A stretch of 64,000 bases of DNA from Lachnospiraceae bacterium (GTDB lineage: Bacteria; Bacillota; Clostridia; Lachnospirales; Lachnospiraceae): contig CAJSZQ010000014.1 of NCBI GenBank assembly GCA_910574185.1, positions 1 through 64,000 of the forward strand, written 5' to 3'. The position numbers and the translations under genes were made by a program. The notes under the pieces were generated by a model. That model made no database searches, was not told where the DNA came from, and saw only the letters and a list, made by a program, of their open reading frames with translations. Below are positions 24,679 to 33,189 of the stretch, one piece after another (position 1 is the stretch's first letter; every line of letters starts with the position of its first letter).

Positions 24679-25128
24679 ATGGCAACAAGGAAAACAGGAA
24701 AGACAGCATCTGCGAAAATAGTTGAAACAAAAGCGGCAGACGCTGGAAAGACAGAGGACGTTAAAGTGAAAATTGCAGCCGCAAAGACAACAGAGGCGAA
24801 GGCCACAGATGCAAAAAAAGCAGAGCCGAAAACCGCGGCGGTAAAAAAAGCTGACACGAAGACGGAAGTCAAGAAAACAGAGAAGAAGTCTGCGTCCAAG
24901 ACAGCGAAGAAGACAGCGGCAAAGAAGGAAATCAAAGTAAGCGCTTACGTTGAATATCGTGACAAGAAAGTAGAAGAGAAAACGATGATTGCCGACGTTA
25001 AGAAAGCATGGTCGAAGTCGGGCGGGAAGATTGGCGACATCAAAACAATGGATCTTTATATTAAGCCGGAAGAGAATGCAGTGTATTATGTGATTAACGG
25101 GACAGAGACAGGCTCCGTTGCATTTTAA
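24679..25128 (+). CDS. DUF6465-type protein with histone-H1-like Lys/Ala tail
   Basis: 149 residues in two parts. Residues 1-85 are a low-complexity Lys/Ala/Thr tract resembling histone H1 or bacterial Hc1 tails, with KKTEKKSASKTAKK as an example. Residues about 86-149 form a small alpha/beta domain (KVSAYVEYRDKKVEEKTMI, MDLYIKPEENAVYYVING) seen in Lachnospiraceae DUF6465 proteins. The basic tail suggests binding to nucleic acid or to acidic polymers, but this is inference. It has its own promoter and a GAGGAGG ribosome binding site. An opposite-strand frame over the same bases is only a mirror of the low-complexity tract. Confidence 0.75.
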   Translation: MATRKTGKTASAKIVETKAADAGKTEDVKVKIAAAKTTEAKATDAKKAEPKTAAVKKADTKTEVKKTEKKSASKTAKKTAAKKEIKVSAYVEYRDKKVEEKTMIADVKKAWSKSGGKIGDIKTMDLYIKPEENAVYYVINGTETGSVAF

Positions 25129-25189
25129 GCAAATTTGTGATACAATACGCAGATACGGCTGAATTTAAGAGACGCGAAGGAGAAGACGA

Positions 25190-26008
25190 ATGAATGAAGT
25201 AGTAACACGTATTGATCAGATAACCGGAACAGGGATGCTTTTTTTGCAGAACATGACCGTACTGATTGTTGCAATCGTGATAGGACTGATGATTGGCCTG
25301 TTTGGATTGAAGCTGGTAAGAGTGTGGGCTGCATTCATGGGATTTCTTCTGGGAGCAGCGGCAGGCGGAGGGATTGCCAGTGGGGCGAATTTGTCTGAGA
25401 TAGCTTCGGTGGGAGTGATGCTTGGAGGCGCGCTTTTGATGGCAGTACTGGCCTGCGTCTTTTATAAAGTCGGGATTTTCTTCTATATGATATTTCTTGT
25501 TACTGGACTCTGTGTACTGATAACGAAGATGAGTACTCTGCCAGTGCTTGGGATTAGCCTTGTGCTTGGATTGATTGTAGCGATTATTACTGTGAAAGTC
25601 TTTGATCCCCTTGTGATTATTGTCACATCCATTAGCGGAGGTTTTATGACAGGCAGCGCTATAGTATCTATGGTGGGATTGGATGAGAATATCATTGCGG
25701 TGATTGCCGTTCCGCTTGTCCTGATTATCCTGTGTATGTGCGTGCAGTTTATTATGCGTTCCAGACAGGTTGGCAGAAAGCAGGAGGAGATAGCGGACGA
25801 GAAGAGGCAGCAGATATCCAGAGAGACTGAGGTCGAGAAAGCAAGATTACTTTTAGATGATGATTTGGAAGACGATATTTCAGAAGAAGAGCTGGACGAT
25901 TTTGATTTTGATGAAGACGACTATTCCGAGGATGAACTGGAAGAAAAGTCTGATTTGGATATAGAAGATGATTTAGAAGAAGACGACGATTTTAGAATCA
26001 TAGAGTAG
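25190..26008 (+). CDS. DUF4203-like (TMEM198-type) membrane protein with acidic tail
   Basis: 272 residues. About seven hydrophobic helices fill residues 20-190, with Gly-rich turns such as GFLLGAAAGGGIASG. The layout matches the DUF4203/TMEM198 group. The last 70 residues form a highly acidic cytoplasmic tail (runs of DDL, EEEL, DFDEDD). GAAGGAGAAG lies before the ATG. The role is unknown. A terminator follows, so the gene closes a short unit started by the DUF6465 gene or its own promoter. Confidence 0.7.
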   Translation: MNEVVTRIDQITGTGMLFLQNMTVLIVAIVIGLMIGLFGLKLVRVWAAFMGFLLGAAAGGGIASGANLSEIASVGVMLGGALLMAVLACVFYKVGIFFYMIFLVTGLCVLITKMSTLPVLGISLVLGLIVAIITVKVFDPLVIIVTSISGGFMTGSAIVSMVGLDENIIAVIAVPLVLIILCMCVQFIMRSRQVGRKQEEIADEKRQQISRETEVEKARLLLDDDLEDDISEEELDDFDFDEDDYSEDELEEKSDLDIEDDLEEDDDFRIIE

Positions 26009-26021
26009 TGTACAGATTAAG

Positions 26022-26070
26022 GGACACCTTATTTGCTATAGTTTGACTATGGGAAGTGAGGTGTCTTTTT
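26022..26070 (+). terminator. Terminator overlapping the next ribosome binding site
   Basis: GACACCT (26023-26029) pairs with AGGTGTC (26059-26065), with an inner ATAGT/ACTAT stem, and TTTTT follows at 26066-26070. The next ORF begins at 26071, and its likely ribosome binding site (GAGGTG) is part of the descending stem arm. Confidence 0.7.
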
Positions 26071-26268
26071 ATGTGTAAAGCAGGCAGAATTGCATTAATG
26101 GCGGTAGGGTTGATTGCAATGATTATTATTTTAGTGATGTTTGGTTTTTTTGAGACCAGAATACCGCGTATGGGTTATTTGGGGATGTGGATTATCTGTG
26201 CAGGAATTATTTATTATGGAGCAGGGGCAGAAGATGTTAAAACCGAAGACAATCAGACGGAAAGTTGA
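26071..26268 (+). CDS. Small two-helix membrane protein
   Basis: 65 residues from ATG 26071 (MCKAGRIALMAVGL). Two hydrophobic helices (about 7-26 and 36-52) are linked by TRIPRMGYLG, with a short polar C-terminus. I do not recognise the family. The start is placed after the terminator T-run. The ribosome binding site GAGGTG would be hidden in the terminator stem, so expression may depend on transcripts that start within or beyond the hairpin. A terminator follows the gene. Confidence 0.5.
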   Translation: MCKAGRIALMAVGLIAMIIILVMFGFFETRIPRMGYLGMWIICAGIIYYGAGAEDVKTEDNQTES

Positions 26269-26284
26269 TATAATTATATCAGTT

Positions 26285-26337
26285 TCAGACACACTTTGAG
26301 GTTCCGTCTGATTAAGTTGTGTCTGATATTTTATTTT
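26285..26337 (+). terminator. Rho-independent terminator
   Basis: TCAGACACA (26285-26293) pairs with TGTGTCTGA (26318-26326) over 9 bp. TATTTTATTTT follows. Confidence 0.7.
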
Positions 26338-26403
26338 CAGATGATATTTTGCAGGTGTGGAATAGTAAAATAATTAAAGAGGAAAGGTCTGGTGAGAGAT
26401 TAG

Positions 26404-26637
26404 ATGAGACTGGAAAGATTTAAGATGGAGAGACCGGGGCAAGTAGAAGAAGGACAGGAAGTTCCTATCAGCGAGCGGAGTCCCAGCGCCGGCAGATATA
26501 CTTATTTGGTAGAACCTTCGGTCGCGATGTCGGGGATTTATCGTACAACAGAAAGAATAAAATCACAAACAGGGATTATCAGGAAGATTGAGGAGACGGA
26601 CCGAGGATTTTATTTGGTTGTTGAATTGGAGAATTAA
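26404..26637 (+). CDS. Hypothetical protein, 77 aa
   Basis: A small soluble, charged protein with a MRLERFKMERPGQ start, RSPSAGRYTYLVEP and a C-terminal IIRKIEETDRGFYLVVELEN strand pair. I do not recognise it. The mix of a conserved-looking beta C-terminus and a purine-rich leader (GAGGAAAGG, GGTGAGAG) supports a real gene. It lies between a terminator and the hydrogenase promoter, so it is a single-gene unit. Confidence 0.5.
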   Translation: MRLERFKMERPGQVEEGQEVPISERSPSAGRYTYLVEPSVAMSGIYRTTERIKSQTGIIRKIEETDRGFYLVVELEN

Positions 26638-26768
26638 AGGTATTTGAATGTAAAAAGGCATGGATATCTTCTATAGAACAAATATAGTGAAAAAACTAAC
26701 AGGACTGCGCGAAAAATAACAGGTATGGGTAGAAATTAACAATAATTTATGCAAATTTTTGTAGAATT

Positions 26769-26798
26769 TAGACAATTTGTGTGTTAAGATACTATATA
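26769..26798 (+). promoter_or_regulatory. Predicted promoter of the hydrogenase operon
   Basis: TAGACA (26769-26774) and TATATA (26793-26798) are 18 bases apart and about 40 bases before hydC. A TTAACAA half-site resembling half of a Rex operator lies upstream at 26736-26742. Confidence 0.4.
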
Positions 26799-26839
26799 GG
26801 TTAAGCGTGAACTAAATAAATAGAGAGGGAGGTAATCAC

Positions 26840-27334
26840 ATGCTTTCTAAAAAGTCTACGGTTTCATTCCATGGAACTGAAGAACAGGAAAAAGCACTGC
26901 TGGCGGTAATTGAAGAGCTGAAAGATGAAAAAGGCGCATTGATGCCGATTATGCAGAAGGCACAGGATATCTACGGATATCTTCCAATAGAGGTGCAGAC
27001 TATGATTTCCAATCATACCGGTATTCCTTTGGAGAAGATTTACGGAGTAGCTACATTTTACTCTCAGTTTAATTTAAGCCCCAAGGGCAGGTATCAGATT
27101 TCGGTTTGTCTTGGTACGGCTTGTTATGTTAAAGGCTCCGGAGACATTTACAATAAGTTGATGGAGAAGCTTGGTATTGTGGGCGGAGAGTGTACGGCGG
27201 ACGGAAGATTTTCGCTGGATGCATGCCGTTGTATCGGCGCCTGTGGACTTGCGCCTGTTATGACGATTAACGACGAGGTGTATGGACGTCTGAAGGTTGA
27301 GGATATTGATGATATCCTTGCAAAATATGAGTAG
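26840..27334 (+). CDS. hydC: [FeFe] hydrogenase NuoE-like subunit HydC/HndA
   Basis: A 164-residue [2Fe-2S] thioredoxin-fold protein of the NuoE family. A helical N-terminus (ALMPIMQKAQDIYGYLP) is followed by ligands in CLGTACYVKG and CRCIGACGLAP. In the trimeric hydrogenase it passes electrons between the flavin subunit and the catalytic subunit. GGGAGGTAA lies before the ATG. It is the first gene of hydCBA, 36 bases before hydB. Confidence 0.93.
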   Translation: MLSKKSTVSFHGTEEQEKALLAVIEELKDEKGALMPIMQKAQDIYGYLPIEVQTMISNHTGIPLEKIYGVATFYSQFNLSPKGRYQISVCLGTACYVKGSGDIYNKLMEKLGIVGGECTADGRFSLDACRCIGACGLAPVMTINDEVYGRLKVEDIDDILAKYE

Positions 27335-27370
27335 CGATTAGTCAGTATTTGAGAGAAATGGAGGAACAGT

Positions 27371-29266
27371 ATGAAATCTCTGGAAGAATTACGTGTAATA
27401 AGAGAAAAGATGCAGGGAACTGTAGAGTATCGTTCTGAACATGAATCTCTGGCAGACGCCTTAGCGTCAGAACATGGCAAGTATCGCGCTCATGTACTGA
27501 TATGCGGCGGTACCGGATGTACGTCATCCGGAAGCCAGAAGATCAGAGAGAGATTGGATGAAGAGATTAAGAAGAACGGTCTGGAAGAGGAAGTATGTGT
27601 AATCAAGACGGGATGTTTTGGTCTGTGCGCATTGGGACCGATTATGATTGTATATCCGGAAGGAGCCTTCTATTCCATGGTGAAGGAAGAAGATATTCCG
27701 GAGATCGTTGAGGAACATCTTGCCAAAGGCAATGTGGTAAAGAGGCTTCTGTATGACGAGACGGTAAAGGGCGATGAAGTTCTTCCCCTGCAGGAGACGA
27801 ACTTCTATAAGAAGCAGCACAGAGTTGCGCTTCGGAACTGTGGTGTGATTAGCCCGGAGGATATTGAGGAATACATAGGAACTCACGGATATGAGGCTCT
27901 GGGGAAGGTTCTGACCGAGATGGAGCCGAAGGATGTTATCCAGACGCTGTTAGACAGCGGTTTAAGAGGACGCGGCGGCGCCGGATTCCCTACCGGCATG
28001 AAGTGGAAGTTTGCCGCTGCCAATGAAGCGGATCAGAAGTATGTCTGCTGTAACGCAGACGAAGGAGATCCGGGCGCGTTTATGGACCGCTCCGTACTGG
28101 AAGGAGATCCCCATGTTGTACTGGAGGCCATGGCAATCGCAGGCTACGCAATCGGCGCTTCCCAGGGATATATCTATGTACGTGCCGAGTACCCGATCGC
28201 GGTAGAGCGTCTGAATATTGCGATTAAGCAGGCAAGAGAATACGGTATGCTGGGCGAGGATATTTTCGGAACAGGATTTAAGTTTGATATCGAATTAAGA
28301 CTTGGTGCAGGAGCGTTTGTATGCGGTGAGGAGACGGCGCTGATGACTTCTATCGAAGGCAACAGAGGCGAACCGCGTCCGCGTCCGCCGTTCCCGGCGC
28401 TTAAGGGTCTGTTCCAGAAACCGACGATACTAAACAACGTAGAGACGTTGGCAAATATTCCGCAGATTATTTTAAACGGGGCAGAGTGGTTTGCAGGTAT
28501 GGGTACCGAGAAATCCAAGGGTACCAAGGTATTTGCCCTGGGCGGCAAGGTAAATAATACAGGACTTGTGGAGATTCCGATGGGAACAACTCTTCGTGAA
28601 ATTGTAGAGGAGATTGGCGGAGGTATTCCGAAGGGCAAGAAGTTTAAGGCTGCCCAAACCGGAGGACCATCCGGCGGATGTATTCCGGCAGAGAAGTTTG
28701 ATACGCCGATTGACTATGACAACCTGATTGCAATCGGTTCTATGATGGGCTCCGGCGGACTAATCGTTATGGACGAGGATACCTGTATGGTGGATATCGC
28801 TAAGTTCTTCCTGGAATTTACCGTTGACGAATCCTGCGGCAAGTGTACGCCATGCCGAATTGGTACCAGACGTATGCTGGAGATTCTGGATAAGATTACC
28901 AAGGGTCAGGGAACCATGGAGGATTTAGACAGACTGGAAGAGCTGGCTGCTCATCTGAAGTCTAATTCCCTGTGCGCGCTGGGACAGACGGCGCCGAATC
29001 CGGTACTTTCTACCCTGCGTTACTTTAAGGATGAGTATATCGCCCATATTGTAGATAAGAAGTGTCCGGCAGGCGTATGTAAGGATCTGCTGCAGTACAA
29101 GATTGACGCTGATAAGTGTAAGGGCTGTACTTTATGCGCAAGAATTTGTCCGAATGAAGCGATTGTAGGCAAGGTGAAAGAACCTCATGCAATCAATCCG
29201 GATAAGTGCGTGAAGTGTGGGGCTTGTATGGAAAAATGCCGCTTTGGCGCTATTTACAAAGAGTAA
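27371..29266 (+). CDS. hydB: [FeFe] hydrogenase NuoF-like flavin subunit HydB/HndC
   Basis: 631 residues. An N-terminal thioredoxin-like [2Fe-2S] domain (CGGTGCTSSG and GCFGLCALGP) is followed by the NuoF core, with FMN/NAD motifs GRGGAGFPTGMKW and CNADEGDPGAFMDR. The [4Fe-4S] site is ESCGKCTPCRIGTRR. At the C-terminus lies a two-cluster ferredoxin domain (CKGCTLCARICP and CVKCGACMEKCR). It oxidises or reduces NAD(P)(H). The full set of domains is as in bifurcating HydB. It ends 15 bases before the chosen hydA start. Confidence 0.95.
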   Translation: MKSLEELRVIREKMQGTVEYRSEHESLADALASEHGKYRAHVLICGGTGCTSSGSQKIRERLDEEIKKNGLEEEVCVIKTGCFGLCALGPIMIVYPEGAFYSMVKEEDIPEIVEEHLAKGNVVKRLLYDETVKGDEVLPLQETNFYKKQHRVALRNCGVISPEDIEEYIGTHGYEALGKVLTEMEPKDVIQTLLDSGLRGRGGAGFPTGMKWKFAAANEADQKYVCCNADEGDPGAFMDRSVLEGDPHVVLEAMAIAGYAIGASQGYIYVRAEYPIAVERLNIAIKQAREYGMLGEDIFGTGFKFDIELRLGAGAFVCGEETALMTSIEGNRGEPRPRPPFPALKGLFQKPTILNNVETLANIPQIILNGAEWFAGMGTEKSKGTKVFALGGKVNNTGLVEIPMGTTLREIVEEIGGGIPKGKKFKAAQTGGPSGGCIPAEKFDTPIDYDNLIAIGSMMGSGGLIVMDEDTCMVDIAKFFLEFTVDESCGKCTPCRIGTRRMLEILDKITKGQGTMEDLDRLEELAAHLKSNSLCALGQTAPNPVLSTLRYFKDEYIAHIVDKKCPAGVCKDLLQYKIDADKCKGCTLCARICPNEAIVGKVKEPHAINPDKCVKCGACMEKCRFGAIYKE

Positions 29267-29281
29267 GGGAGGATGGAGAAT

Positions 29282-31024
29282 ATGGAAAATATTAATCTTA
29301 CAATTAATGGCCTTAAAGTATCTGCGCCGGCCGGTTCTACTATCCTTGAGGCGGCTCATCTGGCGGGAATCAGGATTCCTACTTTATGCTATTTGAAAGA
29401 AATTAATGAAATCGGCGCATGCCGCATGTGTATTGTTGAGGTGAAGGGCGCAAGGAACCTTGTGGCTGCCTGCGTTCATCCGGTGAATGAGGGCATGGAG
29501 GTGTACACCAATACGCCGAAGCTGATTCAGGCCCGCAAGAAGACGCTGCAGCTTCTCCTGTCAAACCATGATAAGAAATGTCTCTCCTGTGTACGGAGCG
29601 GAAACTGTGAACTGCAGCAGCTCTGTCATGAGTACGGAGTAGAGGACGAGAATTATTTTGAGGGCGAGGCAAATCATTATGAGCTGGATACTTCGGCAGC
29701 GCATATGGTTCGCGACAATAATAAGTGTATTCTCTGTCGCCGCTGCGTGGCTACCTGTGAGAAAGTACAGGGCGTCGGCGTAATCGGAGCAAATAACAGA
29801 GGGTTTGATACGTTTATCGGTTCTGCTTTCGATATGGGGCTTGGCGAGACGAGCTGCGTATCCTGCGGACAGTGTATCGCAGTCTGCCCGACCGGAGCGT
29901 TGTATGAGAAAGATTATACGGATCAGATTATAGAAGCAATCGCCGACCCAGAGAAATATGTAGTGGTTCAGACTGCGCCGTCGGTACGCGCCGGTCTTGG
30001 CGAAGAATTTGGATATCCGATGGGAACCGACGTGGAAGGAAAGATGGCGGCAGCTTTGAGAAGGCTTGGCTTTGATAAAGTATTTGACACAGACTGGGCT
30101 GCAGACCTTACCATAATGGAAGAGGCCCATGAGCTTCTTGACCGGGTGCAGAATGGCGGAGTGCTTCCGCTCATTACTTCCTGTTCACCGGGGTGGATTA
30201 AGTACTGTGAGCACTATTTCCCGGATATGACGGAGCATCTGTCAAGCTGTAAATCACCTCAGCAGATGTTCGGCGCGATGTTAAAGACTTATTTTGCAGA
30301 GAAGGAAGGCATTGACCCGGCGAAGATTGTATCCGTCAGCGTAATGCCATGTACTGCAAAGAAATTTGAGATAGGCCGCGACGACCAGAACGCGGCGGGT
30401 GTTCCTGATGTGGACATCGCAATCACCACCAGAGAACTTGCAAGACTGATTAAGCGCTGCGGAATTGAATTTACCGCGCTTCCGGATGAAGACTTTGACG
30501 ATCCGATGGGAGAGTCTACCGGCGCGGGCGTAATCTTTGGCGCGACAGGCGGCGTTATGGAAGCTGCTCTTCGTACAGCCGTTGAGACGTTGACAGGAGA
30601 AGAGCTTGCGACTCTTGAGTTCTCGGAAGTTCGCGGAACAGAAGGAATTAAGGAGGCATCCTACAACGTTGCAGGCATGGATGTGAAGGTAGCAGTTGCG
30701 TCCGGCCTTAACAATGCAAAGACATTATTGAATAAGGTGAAGTCTGGCGAGGCAGAGTATCACTTTATTGAGATTATGGGATGTCCGGGCGGATGCGTGA
30801 ACGGCGGAGGACAGCCACAGGTATCCGGTGATGTCCGCAACTTTACTGATGTGAGAGGAATCCGCGCAAGCGTTCTTTATAAGAATGATGCAGCGAAGAC
30901 AATCCGCAAGTCCCATGAGAATCCGGCTATCAAGAAGCTCTATGACGAGTATTTAGGAAAGCCTGGAAGCCATAAGGCACATGAGACCTTACATACCTCC
31001 TATGTAAAACGCACAATCAATTAA
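29282..31024 (+). CDS. hydA: [FeFe] hydrogenase catalytic subunit HydA/HndD
   Basis: 580 residues. Clusters in order: [2Fe-2S] at C36, C47, C50, C64; a His-ligated [4Fe-4S] at H96, C100, C103, C109; and two [4Fe-4S] sites at about 149-159 and 192-202. The H-cluster follows, with TSCSPGW (299-305), SVMPCTAKKFE (C357) and IMGCPGGCVNGGGQP. A small-subunit-like tail (RASVLYKND, KLYDEYLG) is fused at the end. S302 stands where many hydrogenases have the proton-relay Cys; this is common in HndD-type enzymes. I use the ATG at 29282, 9 bases after AGGGAGG, not the ATG at 29273. Confidence 0.95.
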   Translation: MENINLTINGLKVSAPAGSTILEAAHLAGIRIPTLCYLKEINEIGACRMCIVEVKGARNLVAACVHPVNEGMEVYTNTPKLIQARKKTLQLLLSNHDKKCLSCVRSGNCELQQLCHEYGVEDENYFEGEANHYELDTSAAHMVRDNNKCILCRRCVATCEKVQGVGVIGANNRGFDTFIGSAFDMGLGETSCVSCGQCIAVCPTGALYEKDYTDQIIEAIADPEKYVVVQTAPSVRAGLGEEFGYPMGTDVEGKMAAALRRLGFDKVFDTDWAADLTIMEEAHELLDRVQNGGVLPLITSCSPGWIKYCEHYFPDMTEHLSSCKSPQQMFGAMLKTYFAEKEGIDPAKIVSVSVMPCTAKKFEIGRDDQNAAGVPDVDIAITTRELARLIKRCGIEFTALPDEDFDDPMGESTGAGVIFGATGGVMEAALRTAVETLTGEELATLEFSEVRGTEGIKEASYNVAGMDVKVAVASGLNNAKTLLNKVKSGEAEYHFIEIMGCPGGCVNGGGQPQVSGDVRNFTDVRGIRASVLYKNDAAKTIRKSHENPAIKKLYDEYLGKPGSHKAHETLHTSYVKRTIN

Positions 31025-31037
31025 CGATGATTTTCCT

Positions 31038-31077
31038 AACCAGGGTGGAAATGCTCACGCATTTCCACCCTGGTTTT
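31038..31077 (+). terminator. Strong Rho-independent terminator after hydA
   Basis: A perfect 16-bp stem: AACCAGGGTGGAAATG (31038-31053) with CATTTCCACCCTGGTT (31060-31075), a 6-base loop and a TTTT tail. It separates hydCBA from the sensory pair downstream. Confidence 0.92.
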
Positions 31078-31145
31078 ATGTTATGGCTTGCCACAAGCTA
31101 CTTTTGGCGAAACATAAATAAAACACTGCGCCAGATAACCTCCGC

Positions 31146-31351
31146 GCATCGTCTGTCTGTCCCAGAGATCTGTTCCCCTTGGAAGAAGGGCATACCAGAG
31201 ATGCTTTTAATGGAAGCAAAACCAATGCTTACAAGCTCTAAGAAGCGAAGGCATTCCTGAGCTTCTTAGAGCTTGTAAGCGTTGGGTTTGCTGAAATGTT
31301 ATCTCGCCCTGCTTCCAAGGGGAACAGATCTCTGGGACAGACAGACGATGC
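31146..31351. repeat. Nested fold-back element with 40-bp perfect arms
   Basis: 31146-31185 is the exact reverse complement of 31312-31351 (40 bases). Inside it, 31227-31246 and 31261-31280 are perfect 20-base arms around a loop reading GAAGGCATTCCTGA. That loop is shared, with one base changed, with the fold-back elements at 3688 and 16864. It fills the space between the hydA terminator and the sensor gene. A 77-codon frame across it is an artefact. Confidence 0.9.
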
Positions 31352-31475
31352 TCATCCCCCGCCCCTTATTCCTATGGAAAAATAAGTATTCCTCTTTAAA
31401 ATTCTCTGCCTGATATGATACAATAAGACATATACAGGAAATGAAAAAGTGATTGTACGGAGGAGGAGACGGCAA

Positions 31476-33188
31476 GTGAAGGTAATTGATTTTAAGGATG
31501 CAAGCTGCAGGCATTGTTATAAGTGTGTGCGGTATTGTGAGGTGAAGGCGATTTCAGTTCAGAATGAGCAGGCGCATATTATGGAGGATCACTGTATCCA
31601 CTGCGGACAGTGTCTGGAAATTTGTCCCCAGAATGCTAAGACCTTTGCCAGTGATATGGACCGGGTAAAAGGTTATCTGAAACAGGGGATTAAGACCATT
31701 GTATCCATTGCGCCTTCCTATTTGAGCGTTCTGGATTTTGATGAGCCGGGACAGGTAGTGGACGCCCTTTTGAAGCTGGGATTTTCGGAAGTCCGGGAGA
31801 CGGCGGAAGGCGCGGCTCTGGTGACGGAGGAGTACCGTAGATTATTGAGAGAAGGAAAAATGAAGAATATTATTTCCACCTGTTGTCCCAGTATCAATGA
31901 TTTAATTGAGAAATACTACCCGTCTTTAACACCGATGATGGCTCCGGTAGTATCTCCGATGATTGCTCATGGCAGGCTGATTAAGAGTATTTACGGAGCA
32001 GATGTGAAAGTGGTGTTCTTAGGTCCATGTATTGCCAAAAAGGAAGAAGCTGTGGGCGATGAGCGTGTGGCGGGTGCAATCAATGCAATCCTGACCTTTG
32101 AGGAGATTATCAAGTGGTGGAAATCAGTGGGAATTGATGTCCGCAAGTGTGAGGAGAAACCTATGGGGAATCCGGACCCAGGGGTGAACCAACTCTACCC
32201 TTCCAGCGGCGGTGTGATTACTTCTGTGCTGGCAGATGCAGGGAAAGATCAGTATCATAAGATTCATGCAGACGGAATCAAGAACTGCATGGAACTTTTG
32301 GAGGAGTTAACAAGAGGAGAGATTGAAGGATGCTTCTTTGAATTGAATATTTGTGAGAGCGGATGCATTAAGGGACCGGCTTCTAATCGGTGGCAGCGCT
32401 CGATGTTGAAGGCAAAGCTGGATTTGGAGGGCAGAATACGGCATCGGGAGGATGCAAGGGGGATTGACGGCGGCGCTGTTCCCATGGAGAAGATATTTGT
32501 AGACAGGAGCGTTCACGATCAGGAGCCGACCGATGAGCAGCTGACAGAGATTCTTCATGCTATGGGTAAATACACCAGGGCGGACGAGTTAAACTGTGGC
32601 GCCTGCGGTTATTCTACCTGTAAAAACAAAGCGGTCGCCGTATTCCAGGGTAAGGCAGAGATTAGTATGTGTCTGCCTCATGCGGTAGCTCAGGCAGAAT
32701 CCATGTCTAACGTGGTTATGGACGTTACGCCGAATATGATAATTGTTGTAGATAAGGACCTTCGTATTAGAGAATGCAACAAACGTGCTCTGGACAAATT
32801 GGGCGTATCCAGAGAGGAGGCCCTGGAGCGTTACATATTTGAATTTATCGAGGTAGAGGATATTGAGAAAGTACTTGCCACCAAAGAGCCTATCATGAGA
32901 AAAAAGATGAATCTTGAGACGTTGGATATGGTGGTGAAGGAGACAATTATTTATATTGAGTCTAAAGAATCTGTGCTGGTGCTTTATTGGGATATCAGTA
33001 AAGAGGAGAAGGCGAAAGAGCAGCATATGAATCTTAAGATGGAGACGGTGGAGATTGCACAGAGGGTAATTGACAAGCAGATGATGGTAGCTCAGGAAAT
33101 AGCGGGACTTTTAGGAGAAACTACGGCGGAGACCAAGGTGACGCTGACTAAGCTTCGGGATTCAATTCTGGATGATGGAGAAGAGTAA
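31476..33188 (+). CDS. Sensory-type [FeFe] hydrogenase homologue with PAS domain (HydS-like)
   Basis: 570 residues. Two [4Fe-4S] sites come first (C11, C14, C17, C21 and C40, C43, C46, C50). The hydrogenase-like core has STCCPSIN, FLGPCIAKKEEA and ELNICESGCIKGP. A CGACGYSTC...MCLPHA iron-sulfur module follows, then a PAS domain (TPNMIIVVDKDLRIRECNKRAL) and a C-terminal helix. This order is that of the group C putative H2-sensing hydrogenases. The GTG start follows GGAGGAGGAG; the upstream frame start at 31449 is poor. The next gene is a SpoIIE-type phosphatase one base away, the usual partner. Sensing of H2 or redox is inferred. Confidence 0.9.
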   Translation: MKVIDFKDASCRHCYKCVRYCEVKAISVQNEQAHIMEDHCIHCGQCLEICPQNAKTFASDMDRVKGYLKQGIKTIVSIAPSYLSVLDFDEPGQVVDALLKLGFSEVRETAEGAALVTEEYRRLLREGKMKNIISTCCPSINDLIEKYYPSLTPMMAPVVSPMIAHGRLIKSIYGADVKVVFLGPCIAKKEEAVGDERVAGAINAILTFEEIIKWWKSVGIDVRKCEEKPMGNPDPGVNQLYPSSGGVITSVLADAGKDQYHKIHADGIKNCMELLEELTRGEIEGCFFELNICESGCIKGPASNRWQRSMLKAKLDLEGRIRHREDARGIDGGAVPMEKIFVDRSVHDQEPTDEQLTEILHAMGKYTRADELNCGACGYSTCKNKAVAVFQGKAEISMCLPHAVAQAESMSNVVMDVTPNMIIVVDKDLRIRECNKRALDKLGVSREEALERYIFEFIEVEDIEKVLATKEPIMRKKMNLETLDMVVKETIIYIESKESVLVLYWDISKEEKAKEQHMNLKMETVEIAQRVIDKQMMVAQEIAGLLGETTAETKVTLTKLRDSILDDGEE

Positions 33189-33189
33189 A

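Noticed and set aside
24600..24935. A 111-codon minus-strand frame rich in Phe, Ala, Ser and Val
   Set aside because: It is the antisense of the Lys/Ala tract of the DUF6465 gene and imitates a membrane protein only through its composition.
31027..31260. A 77-codon frame after hydA
   Set aside because: It begins in the terminator and runs through one arm of the fold-back element, with no ribosome binding site or family match.
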